Of a stretch of 48,911 nucleotides of DNA, positions 12,841 through 23,757 are shown one piece after another (the stretch's first letter is position 1; every line of letters starts with the position of its first letter). The DNA is from Lingula anatina (Eukaryota; Brachiopoda; Lingulata; Lingulida; Lingulidae). Under the pieces are notes generated by a model, which saw nothing but the letters and a program-made list of their open reading frames with translations, made no database searches and had not been told where the DNA came from. The position numbers and the translations under genes were made by a program. The stretch covers positions 45,686 to 94,596 of the forward strand of contig NW_019773892.1 of assembly GCF_001039355.2 (NCBI RefSeq). The letters are read 5' to 3'.

Positions 12841-13201
12841 TCCACTTATTGTGCTATGACTGAAAGTGCATGGCGACGAGGATGATGGCAACAGTGAAGA
12901 CAGACGCAGGTGATGGCTACATGTACAGACCCTTTATTAAGTACAATTATTACCTTTGCTTTACCACAGCCGTTCAATCCTGGCTTCAAGTTTAATAAAT
13001 TAAATGTTCATTGTGCGCTGGGATCATGTCCATGTATGAGGATTCTCCTTGGGGCAGTAATACACTTCTTGCTACATTATACTACTGTATGAGTATGTCA
13101 GATAGTTTGGTCCAACTTAACCTTTATTCTATAGTAATCAAACAAACTAGTATGATGCACTAATAATATCAGTACTATAGTAAAAGGCAGACATAAGGCA
13201 C

Positions 13202-13232
<31 letters not shown>

Positions 13233-14193
13233 GTAGTTATTATGGCAGCCATGAAATATCACAGTTCAGTGCTATCACATTTACTTGCAGATCTCAGTAT
13301 CAGAAGCCATGAAGGCTTTGTTTTGTCCCACACAACAAGAAACGAAATAAAACGTACTTCAGAAAATTACAAACCGTTTCATCTTTGCTCCTTTGCAAAC
13401 AAACATGTACTGATCTACAATTATAACATTCTATGGAAAAAAAACACAAAATGGCAACGAGTGCTTTAAAAATACAATACAATAAATAAATATATACACT
13501 TAATATTTTATGTTTACAGCTATTTTGCTTTGATTTAATCTTATGCTCCTTAACATCTTAATGTACGGTAATGACTCAATCTTTTCAATGGGGAAAAAAT
13601 TGTGAATTTTACAGAAACTGTATTTTTTAAGTCATATTTCTTAAAATAAAAGCATTCCTATCGAGTGGTTGCAACAAAATTGAAAAGCAGACAACCTTAT
13701 AGTTCCTTTCTATACATTAAAAGCACCACAAATGCTATACAAAATATAATTTTTATGATTTTAAACTGATATATCTGAAAGTTTGATCATTTTTGCCCAT
13801 TGAAAATATCAAGTCATTATTGTATATATCTACATTTTGTACTATATACAAAAACTTTCTTTGGCTAGCAATTTCTTCACTAAACATGTATTGATACTAT
13901 AAGTATCAAACAACATAACATTAGTTTATAGAGCCAGTCAAACAATGTGGCCCCTAACTGTGGTGTCCTCAGACAAGGACAGTAACACAAGATTTCAACC
14001 CGACTGAGTCCTCCCAATATTCACCCAGGTCAGTGCTCCCTGGGAAGTCTATAGCAAGCACCATGTTGACGTCATTCAGACCTATGCTGGTTCAGTCCAT
14101 CTCTGTCTGAATCCACCTTACCATGTATACATATGCGACTTTACATCTACTTTTCAATTTAAGTTAGTATCACAGCAATGGGAATGACCAATT
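12841..14193. other. Intergenic region downstream of the F-box gene
   Basis: No recognised gene apart from the ATT microsatellite. On the minus strand, AATAAA hexamers read at 14199-14194 and 14232-14227 could serve as polyadenylation signals for the F-box gene, giving a 3' UTR of about 0.6 kb. No transcript data support this. Confidence 0.4.
13203..13232. repeat. (ATT)n microsatellite
   Basis: Ten uninterrupted trinucleotide units. Confidence 0.85.
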
Positions 14194-14853
14194 TTTATTT
14201 AACATATACATACATGTGCACAGATATTTATTATACCTTTTATACCAATAATATAGAACACCACACAAAATTTATCACATATATTAGTAAGAAATACACT
14301 CCTGAATATCACATTTAGGTGCTGGGATGTTGAAAGGATGAAGGATGGGAGTAAGCAAATCTCTCAAAAGGTCCAGAGTTTTTTCGAGCAAACTTCTTTA
14401 AATTAGTCAAGGTGACAAACATCAATATCATTATTAGCTAATCATAATACCTCCACCCCTACCAGGGGTATAACACATGTTTCAGAAAACAAAAAATAAT
14501 ACATTTTTCCTCTCAATCACCCTCCCCCCCTCCTTTTTCATGTCAAACCACGTCTTTCTGAGTAGCCAACAATGAACACATATAAGGTTCAAACTTTTAC
14601 TGGCATAACAAACATTTCTCAAATGATAAATAAAAATTATCAAACACAAAACAAAAATTTTTCTGATCCAACTACCATTTTGTTCATTTATCAAATGCTT
14701 ATAATAAGATAATATAATTTGGCTTAAGAAATTCAATATGAAATTTAGTGAACCAATTCCTCCAATTCATCATCAATTCAATGAAAATAGTGTGAATTGG
14801 TTAAAAGAAATAGAATTACCTCAATCTTACTTTAAAATTCACGATGAACTATT

Positions 14854-17247
14854 TCAATGGCGTAAAAACAGCCTTGTAGTATCTCCTACAGCACCTACAC
14901 ACGCTTTCTTCACAGAGACCAAAGTCTTGAGCCTGGCTTCCAACTGGCTCACACCACTGACTGTCATGCCACTACAGTAGGACACATCCAGCGTCTTGAG
15001 GCGATGACAATTCTTTCCCAGGGCCTGAAGACTAATATCTGTTAATTTATCGCAGCCGGAAATCTCCAGGGAGGAGAGACGCTGTAGGCGAGCACCAATT
15101 CCCATGATGCCTGCATCAGTTATCTGGTTGCATCGACTGAGACAGACGGACTCCAGGCTCGGGTTGTGTTTGGCAACGGACTTCAGCGTGGCGTCAGTGA
15201 GATCGGGACAGAAGCTAAGATTCAGAGACTTCAACTCTTGGAATTTAATGGCAGTCACCAACCCTGTGTCTGTCACCTGAGGGCAGTTGCTAATGTCCAG
15301 GGATCGAAGAGCCTTGAGGTTAGAAAGAGGAGTAACAGTTCCAGATCTCAATTTATCAGCAGTGCGCTCAACCGAAAGCTTGAGGAGGCCGTTTTCCAGT
15401 GTGTGTGGGTCCTTAGGTGGGTTGAAGATATTTGAAACGTTCGCCTTCCTGGTACATTTGCACTGCCCCTCGGCGTCATGTTCATGGTGCTCTGGGGGCA
15501 CCTCCTCGATGAGACCCGTCAATCCGTAATCAGTCATCTTCTTACACCAGGCTAATCTCAGAAAACGAAGGGCAGGAAGGTGCTTGGCTATCCCATTCAC
15601 GCCAACATCACTGACAGGGGAAACAGGAGCCCAGATCCAGGTGGACGAGCTGAGGGAGAGCCCTGCACGCCTCCAACACAAAACTGTCATTGACGTAACT
15701 GCAGCAGTTCAGGTTGAGGTGGGTGAGCAGGGTGAGGGGGTTTCTCACAGATCCCTCGGATTAACCCCTTGGAGGTGACCTGATGGCAAGCAGAAAGGTC
15801 GAGGTGGACGAGGTTATGTAACTGGTGTAACCCTTTCACGGCCTCGTCAGTGACATACCTGCACTTCTCAAGCCTGAGGAATTTTAACAGCGATAGGTTC
15901 CTCATGATGGCACCAGCCCCCTGGTTTCCCACTTCAAAGCACTCAGCCAAGTCCAAGTGTTCCAAGTCTTTTTGTGTCTTACAGAGATCCACGACTCCTT
16001 CGGATCCCAGCTCTCTGCAAGTGTGGAGGACAAGTCTCTGAAGTTTAAGACCCTTTGTGCTGGCCACTGTTAGGAGTGCCTCGTCATTGATGGAGGTGCG
16101 GCTGAAGTCTAGAGCATTGATCTTATTGCTGTTGTCCTCGATGAATTTCATAATGTTTTCAAAAGTGAGCAAGGATGCACTGGGGCCATGTGCGGTGTTT
16201 CTCTTGTAAGGGTCTGAGTTGAATGTGATGCGCGAAGATGCCAGGGAGAGGGACTCGATGTTGCAGCACACCTCTACCATTCTGTTGAAGGTAACATCAG
16301 AGAGGAAGCGTATCCCGCTCAAGTTCAAATATCGCACATTTTCTAAAACTTTCTGCAGTTTCTCCCTTTCTTCCGCATTCTGGAGCAGGGTGCCTGTCAT
16401 GAACAAGTTATTACAGCAACTGAGATCTAAGCTCACCAGGGTGCAGCACTGGTTGATGAAAGTCATGAAAGTCCCGACACTCACCTCACAGCCTTTTAGT
16501 GACAAGCTCTGCAAGTTCTCACTAAGATACTGGCATGACATAAGGATCATGTCCTTGGATTTATTAGAGTCATCTATCTCGTTGAGGACTAAATTTGGGG
16601 TCTGACGTCTCCGCAGACCTGACAAAGGTTCCTTACAGTATGTGCTGTGGGAGTGGAATGTTACTACAATATCTCTCTGTATTACAGGGTCGGAGTAGGC
16701 CTCATACCAGATCTTGTTCACTAAGCAGGCTTCTTTACGGTCTGAGACACTTAGGAACCTCATGATATGAGTGATAACCTGTCGAAAATAATAAAGATAT
16801 TTTTAAATATTTTTAAAAACGTATTTACCAGTATATTTTCAAAAAGTCAATATATATATATACTTTTTGAATATATATATATATATATTTATATTCCGGT
16901 GGCAGTATGCTACTGGTAAATCTCAAAGAGCAACAATGATGTAAAAAATAATTGGGTGTTTTTTATAAATCAATAAGCCAAAATTGCGACCAAACTGGTA
17001 CATTGCAACGTGCATCACAGTTGTGTAAGCGTCTTGTGACTCGGGATAGAAATATTTTGACAGTTCGAGACATCACATTTTCAACGCACCACATCTTCTC
17101 ATACTTCCTGAAGTTTATTTTTGTGGTCTTATTAACACATGGATACACCTTCTCCAGAATAAACTACAATCGCGAAGATGACAACGGCTTAAAATGCGTT
17201 TTCGGACCTGTGAAACTTACCTCAACTGGTAACCTGTTACCTGCCAT
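14854..17247 (-). CDS. F-box/LRR-repeat protein (FBXL type), two exons, two frameshifts as assembled
   Basis: Exon 1 is 17247-17221 (ATG plus eight codons, ending GAG before donor GTAAGT). Exon 2 runs from 16778, after acceptor CGACAG, to the TGA at 14854. Joining them in phase 0 reads ...RLPVE/VITHIMRFLSV..., a canonical F-box start. That makes this a likely substrate adaptor binding Skp1 in an SCF ubiquitin ligase. About 17 cysteine-containing LRRs (LxxLxLxxC, often followed by xxVTDxGL) follow. A roughly 60-residue Cys/His-containing insert (HEHDAEGQCKCTRK) interrupts them near 15480-15320. The protein would be about 649 residues if two extra bases are discounted: one at 15736-15743 (GGGGGTTT on the plus strand) and one at 15617-15623 (GGGGAAA). 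Between these points the LRR reading continues in the third frame (LTHLNLNCC, LVHLDLGSC). Overcalled homopolymers are likelier than a pseudogene, because the rest is intact. Similarity to vertebrate LRRC29/FBXL9 is a possibility only. Confidence 0.87.
16779..17220 (-). other. Intron 1 of the F-box/LRR gene
   Basis: 442 bp with donor GTAAGT (17220-17215) and acceptor ...TTTTCGACAG ending at 16779. It contains AT dinucleotide runs at about 16849-16890. The intron interrupts the F-box motif exactly between VE and VI. The left edge of the 1789-bp duplication (16848) lies inside it. Confidence 0.85.
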
Positions 17248-17267
17248 TTTGTTTACGGGTCAGAGAA

Positions 17268-17330
17268 TCATGTGACATGGTCATGTGACCTGGAAAGCTG
17301 TATGACGTACTACACTTTACTATAAATAGG
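17268..17330 (-). promoter_or_regulatory. Putative core promoter and 5' leader of the F-box gene
   Basis: Two identical TCATGTGAC E-box (M-box type) sites lie at 17268-17276 and 17281-17289. A CRE-like TGACGTA lies at 17303-17309, and a TATA-like CCTATTTATA (minus strand) at 17330-17321. The TATA-like box is about 75 bp upstream of the ATG, so a start site near 17295 and a roughly 50-nt leader are plausible. On the plus strand the same bases read TATAAATAGG, so bidirectional use cannot be excluded. The motif assignments are by eye. Confidence 0.4.
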
Positions 17331-18119
17331 TATTTTCACGTCGATTTTTCCTATTCTCGGGCTAAGTGTTATTTTGTTTTAAGTACTGTTGATGATAGTG
17401 TCATTTCCCCCTAAGTAATATGAATATCTCTTATACACTCTTCACTTACATCATCTTTGCTTTCTTTAATCTAGGATATTTTAACAACAGGCTTACAGCA
17501 AACTGGGGTGTAACCCCCTAAGGTTTTCACAAGTAGGCCTACATGTATGCCGCAGCTAAGAGAAATTATGAGACAGAAAAGGCCGTGTAAACTGCCATAT
17601 ACCAATATATCTGCAGGGTACAATGTGGATTTCTTATCTCATTAGCAGCAGGTCCTTTTAATAATTCAACCGGTAGAGGCACATACACATTCGCCTATTG
17701 TGTAGGGGGGCCTACAGTGTAGGGCCTACAGGCCCGTGACGCAAAAAGACGCAACTTTTAATTCAGCCCCTCCCCCTCCCCATCAATTTTTTGATTATAT
17801 TTTTGAATAATATGTTAAACAAAAAGCGGTGACAATTCTGTATGTTTTGCAGTTGCTTCGCAGAGTGCTGCAATTTACAAATACACGTACCGTGAACAGT
17901 TATAGAACATCGTCTGAAATGGTTTTGTGAGCTCAAAGTGAGCCCATAAAAGTAGTTTTTCACCTCTGCTATATTAAATCTAATCAAGGAAGCCCTGTGC
18001 TTCCAAAGTCTTAATATCTGCGCCTCGCTAAAAGACCTTATATATTTAGATTATTCAGAAAGAAAAGGAACGTTATACCTTTATAGCGTTATACCTTTTC
18101 AGGCCTGTAGCCGGCAATT

Positions 18120-18275
18120 ACAAAAGGGGGGGGGGGTCTTTTTCTGAAAAAGTGGACCTTTTCCCATAAAAACTTCATGAACCTAGATCAAATTTTACCC
18201 AGAGTGGACCTTTTCCCACTAAAAGGGGCGGTTCTTTCGAACCCCCCGAACCCCCACCCCCTGGCTATGGGCCTG
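18120..18275. repeat. Interspersed repeat fragment (G-run, AGTGGACCTTTTCCC motif)
   Basis: A GGCCTGTAGCCGGCAATTAC segment is followed by an 11-G run, two AGTGGACCTTTTCCCA motifs, and an 'AACCCCCGAACCCCC'-like end before a 'CTGGCTATGGGCCTG' segment. A related degraded sequence on the opposite strand lies near 11248-11350 (GGGTTCGGG, GGGAAAAGG, GGGTAAAATTTTATC). The second assembly copy is at about 19909-20064. Probably a dispersed non-coding element of unknown class. Confidence 0.45.
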
Positions 18276-18635
18276 CCTTTTTAACCAGTAGTCTGCCTTT
18301 AATTCCGCTATATGCGCTTTGACAAAATACGTTAAGTTAACAGCCACCTACGCCACAAAGGCCTTAATGTCTGTCAGAGCGTGCACAATACATTTGTTCG
18401 CTTTATATTCTTTACTTGACCTAAATCGTCATTCCATTTCAAATACGCTCAGGTAGGCTTATTTATAGTCACCAAAGTTCAAAGTGAGGGGCGTTGATCC
18501 AGTGAAGGACTCTGGAGTATATTCTCTTCTTCGGTGACACTAGTTGGCCGGTGAAGAGTGTCGTAGGCTACCAGCAGAAAGCGTCGACCTACATACATTG
18601 TACAACAAACAGCAGCGTGCCACACATTTAAAACG

Positions 18636-18636
18636 N
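18636..18636. other. Single-N assembly join
   Basis: A single N falls exactly between the two identical copies. This is what results when two contigs with a 1.79-kb overlap are placed end to end instead of merged. Confidence 0.9.
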
Positions 18637-20424
18637 CAATATATATATATACTTTTTGAATATATATATATATATATTTATATTCCGGTGGCAGTATGCT
18701 ACTGGTAAATCTCAAAGAGCAACAATGATGTAAAAAATAATTGGGTGTTTTTTATAAATCAATAAGCCAAAATTGCGACCAAACTGGTACATTGCAACGT
18801 GCATCACAGTTGTGTAAGCGTCTTGTGACTCGGGATAGAAATATTTTGACAGTTCGAGACATCACATTTTCAACGCACCACATCTTCTCATACTTCCTGA
18901 AGTTTATTTTTGTGGTCTTATTAACACATGGATACACCTTCTCCAGAATAAACTACAATCGCGAAGATGACAACGGCTTAAAATGCGTTTTCGGACCTGT
19001 GAAACTTACCTCAACTGGTAACCTGTTACCTGCCATTTTGTTTACGGGTCAGAGAATCATGTGACATGGTCATGTGACCTGGAAAGCTGTATGACGTACT
19101 ACACTTTACTATAAATAGGTATTTTCACGTCGATTTTTCCTATTCTCGGGCTAAGTGTTATTTTGTTTTAAGTACTGTTGATGATAGTGTCATTTCCCCC
19201 TAAGTAATATGAATATCTCTTATACACTCTTCACTTACATCATCTTTGCTTTCTTTAATCTAGGATATTTTAACAACAGGCTTACAGCAAACTGGGGTGT
19301 AACCCCCTAAGGTTTTCACAAGTAGGCCTACATGTATGCCGCAGCTAAGAGAAATTATGAGACAGAAAAGGCCGTGTAAACTGCCATATACCAATATATC
19401 TGCAGGGTACAATGTGGATTTCTTATCTCATTAGCAGCAGGTCCTTTTAATAATTCAACCGGTAGAGGCACATACACATTCGCCTATTGTGTAGGGGGGC
19501 CTACAGTGTAGGGCCTACAGGCCCGTGACGCAAAAAGACGCAACTTTTAATTCAGCCCCTCCCCCTCCCCATCAATTTTTTGATTATATTTTTGAATAAT
19601 ATGTTAAACAAAAAGCGGTGACAATTCTGTATGTTTTGCAGTTGCTTCGCAGAGTGCTGCAATTTACAAATACACGTACCGTGAACAGTTATAGAACATC
19701 GTCTGAAATGGTTTTGTGAGCTCAAAGTGAGCCCATAAAAGTAGTTTTTCACCTCTGCTATATTAAATCTAATCAAGGAAGCCCTGTGCTTCCAAAGTCT
19801 TAATATCTGCGCCTCGCTAAAAGACCTTATATATTTAGATTATTCAGAAAGAAAAGGAACGTTATACCTTTATAGCGTTATACCTTTTCAGGCCTGTAGC
19901 CGGCAATTACAAAAGGGGGGGGGGGTCTTTTTCTGAAAAAGTGGACCTTTTCCCATAAAAACTTCATGAACCTAGATCAAATTTTACCCAGAGTGGACCT
20001 TTTCCCACTAAAAGGGGCGGTTCTTTCGAACCCCCCGAACCCCCACCCCCTGGCTATGGGCCTGCCTTTTTAACCAGTAGTCTGCCTTTAATTCCGCTAT
20101 ATGCGCTTTGACAAAATACGTTAAGTTAACAGCCACCTACGCCACAAAGGCCTTAATGTCTGTCAGAGCGTGCACAATACATTTGTTCGCTTTATATTCT
20201 TTACTTGACCTAAATCGTCATTCCATTTCAAATACGCTCAGGTAGGCTTATTTATAGTCACCAAAGTTCAAAGTGAGGGGCGTTGATCCAGTGAAGGACT
20301 CTGGAGTATATTCTCTTCTTCGGTGACACTAGTTGGCCGGTGAAGAGTGTCGTAGGCTACCAGCAGAAAGCGTCGACCTACATACATTGTACAACAAACA
20401 GCAGCGTGCCACACATTTAAAACG
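18637..20424. repeat. Second copy of the 1789-bp direct duplication
   Basis: Indistinguishable from 16848-18635 in the parts inspected. Sequence continues from its right end without a break, whereas sequence continues into the first copy from its left end. Together they look like one locus written twice. Confidence 0.9.
19010..19036 (-). other. Duplicate of F-box exon 1 (probably an assembly copy)
   Basis: Exact repeat of the nine-codon exon at 17221-17247 with its GTAAGT donor, plus the E-boxes and TATA-like sequence upstream. If the duplication is real it is an alternative first exon; if it is an unmerged overlap, as I think, only one exists. Confidence 0.75.
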
Positions 20425-22862
20425 ACAGCGACTATCTGTTTCTGTACTTTAAGGAGCCACCACATTACAGCTACCTGTCAAACAGAACAGTGAACGTGCA
20501 GTCAAAAGACGCTTGTTTTTACACCTTGTAATAAACCTCCGATATAATATAATACCGGAGATCGCCTTGCAGGCCTTGTGACCTGTGTCTCTCAGACGTT
20601 TAACACGCATCTTATCTAGCGTCTCGCGTTGATTAATAAAGTAGCCAACGACGGAGGTCGCGTCCCAGGCTGATAGTTAAGTAGTGACAGCCATAAAAGA
20701 GACAGAAACGCGCGAGTGTGTGGTCAGATGTTTCACGGACACACGGCATTAAGCACCGTGACATTAACGTGTGACACAGGGCGCGTGTGGCACGCAGTCT
20801 TAGTCACAAACGACGAGACAAGAGGCAGGTCGGTTGCTTCCAGGTAAAAACCGCACACAAATATAGGACCTTCAATGTCGTGATATCAGATGGGGGAATT
20901 TCAACTTTCTAAACATGACGGATGATTCATATATATATATCTGCCGGCCATAGACTGATCAGTCAACTTTGTGGAATTCAAAATATTGTAGCAGCAGACA
21001 TTGGAGTGTCACAACACACACAGGTAGACAGGTAAGCGGGTACGAATTAGAGAGATAGTCACTAAGTACGTGTACTAACACATAAAACGATAGACACCAT
21101 TTATAAACGCCAGCTACTTTCATTTCCGTAAGCCACCAGAACGGTAAAGATAGCGTCTCCCGTGTATTGCCGATGAGGTACAAGTAATCGTTTACAAGTG
21201 TGATATGGGACAAAACAGCATGATATATTGTAAAAAAATGTACTCTATATCCAGTATTAACTCAGTGATATCCTCTAGTATGCTAGAGGGAGGGGGGTGC
21301 ATGGGGGTGGGGCACGCCACGAATCCAGACAAGCTTTGTATCAAAATTTAACATTCGGGAGATGGTCGTTTCTCTTCACTGTGTTTACGGGTTCTCTGCC
21401 AACCAGCAGTAAAACTGAAACCAGGAATTTTGATTGTAATGCTTTCATAAACACAGCATGCTCACTCTGTTTCTACACATTACCTGTGATGGAGGAAAGA
21501 AAGTGTACGGATGCGGGTTTAAAGACTCCAATAATGTATTGCAACTAGTGGTGCGCGGTGACTAAGAAAGTGGATATCTCTTTCCTTGTGATAACGAAGA
21601 AGGAAAAGGGTACTGAAGATGAATGGGAAAGCTACGAATATTCGCTAACGGTCAGGATACTTGGTGACGCTGGAAGTCTGTTTATGAGACACAGGTATCG
21701 AGGCCATATAAACATACAATGTAACACCTCATTCGAGACTGATAATAACAATAGAATATATAGCATAGATACCTTGCACGCATTGCATCATATATTGTAA
21801 AATTGTCGAAGCACATTAAGACAAATTACTAACATGAGATTTTCCCATAGGGGGGCAAAGGTCAATTAAACCCCATCGATTTTCCCAACAAATGTAGGCC
21901 CACTAAACATGACTAAACCCCAGTTTAGTGACATGCAAGATATGTCGATGTATTATTCTAAACGGACTTAGTGCGATGCGCCGCACAATAGTACATCCCG
22001 TTAATGTTATTGCTGCATTGAAGGTACTACCCACCAAGGGCGCTCAAGTGAACATCTGGCATATCCCCATATATTGTTGTCAGTCGTTGGTTATCGATCC
22101 GTTGTTCTGTATGTGATTGTATCGCTCAGCCTGGTATTTGGAAACCTATTTGTAGGATTTGTCAGACTGGGGATTTCTCAGTTAAGCTAACCATACATTG
22201 TACTATACAAACCTTGAGTGGCATTTCTGGATAAATAATTTTTCTGAGACGAGTAATTTAATGTAATTCTGTAAATAAAGATCTCACAAGGGGGATTTAA
22301 TGCTGTTGTTATCATGTATTGTATGGGAAACGTGTTGGGATTTATCTGTCGAAATATTTTCTGCGTTTGATTATCACTTGGAGTTCTTTAAATTTTGAAT
22401 GTTTTCGTGTTTATTATAATATGCATTGAAAATGAATAGCCTTAGTTATAACGGCCATGATATACTGTATTTCTATTACTGACAATCTTTCTTTCTTGTA
22501 TTTTAAATCGCTGATGAACTGGGTCATTACACTGATTAAACGTAAACAAAATATTTAAAGAATATGAGCATAGAGTGGTATGATTGGTAGTCATGAGTTG
22601 AACTTTATCATAGATAAGGGATGACTCAGTCACAGCTAAGAGTTTTTTTTTTTTTCATGTGAACCTATTTAAGGATTAAGTCTGTCTCTCAACGGACCTT
22701 AAAATTCCCAGGTGTATAACTCTATATTCATTAACAATCCAGTATTTTCAGAGTAACCACTACAAAAATCAGCACCCCTTCGACGACCGAGTCTAATCAA
22801 TCAAGCACCAGTACTTTGCCCCAGCCATAGAGTGTGTGATACTATACACCCTGTATACGAAG
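20425..22862. other. Intergenic region between the F-box and CAP genes
   Basis: About 2.4 kb with no recognised coding domain. The two genes point away from each other, so both upstream regions lie here. The part at 20640-20850 is richer in GC and CG dinucleotides (for example CGCGTCCC, ACGCGCGAG) than its surroundings and could be regulatory. A reading frame at 21558-21800 begins at GTG and shows no family I know. Confidence 0.5.
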
Positions 22863-23680
22863 ATGACGGGGCAAAGCCACCGGTCACTGGGCTATAGCGT
22901 TCTATGGACAATCCTTGTCACATCAGTCAAAGCAGAAAGTCAGGTGAGGCTAAGCGTCGTGTTATTCTCAATATAATTTTATAATTTACGATGCCTGACT
23001 CTTGTACAAGTTGTTCTGGGTCTAGATATATGTATATATGGTCCTTATCCGATATACAAAGACACTATAAAGGGTAATAGCCCCAATATATTTAAAAATC
23101 GCCGTTGAAAAATTTCTCCTTGAAGTCTTTTATTGCCTTATTTCTCGTCGTATTGCACTGGAGGGCTTCACTTGAATGCATGAACTCGCGTCTCGCAATA
23201 AAAGGCGGGGTCATCATATATAAGCCTACCTGTTAAAGACGCCTACCTGTGAAGGATTTGTTGTTGAAAAGACCCCCTTTTAAATTGCACTCAGGCCTGT
23301 TTCCGCTAAAAGGTGATCTAGGTCTAATTTTTATTTAACGAGGAAGTATTTGAATAAGCAAGAAAAATAGATAAAGTATAGGGGCAACAGATGAGAGGTG
23401 TAGACTGAAGAAAGTCAGGCAGCCGTGCGTTTCGTCTACATTCATCATATACGAGTCAGTAGTTTATTTGATTATCTATCTGCTATGAGTTTTGCTTAAC
23501 AACTGTTCATAGGGTGTTTTTTTTAGATATTGATTTTTTCGAGTTTTATCTGTACATAATTTCCTGTAAGTATATGTCACATGCAGAGTCCTATGTTATT
23601 CTTGTAATGTAATTTCACATTTAACGATATTCATATAAAATTTCAATAAAGTGAGAAATCATAATGTGTTTCTCCTACTC

Positions 23681-23757
<77 letters not shown>

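Larger units (their letters stand above)
16848..18635. repeat. First copy of a 1789-bp direct duplication
   Basis: Matches 18637-20424 at a constant offset of 1789 in every stretch I compared, including an 11-G homopolymer and AT runs. It carries F-box exon 1 and its promoter. The copy ends abruptly at an N with 'TTTAAAACG'; in the second copy the same text continues into unique sequence at 20425. Confidence 0.9.

Noticed and set aside
15287-15529. Plus-strand ORFs opposite the F-box gene
   Set aside because: They are antisense shadows of the LRR coding region.
21558-21800. 80-codon frame starting at GTG between the two genes
   Set aside because: No ATG, no splice context that joins it to either gene, and no recognised domain.
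23642-23648. AATAAA hexamer as a polyadenylation signal
   Set aside because: It lies in CAP intron 1, and the exons continue in frame far downstream.
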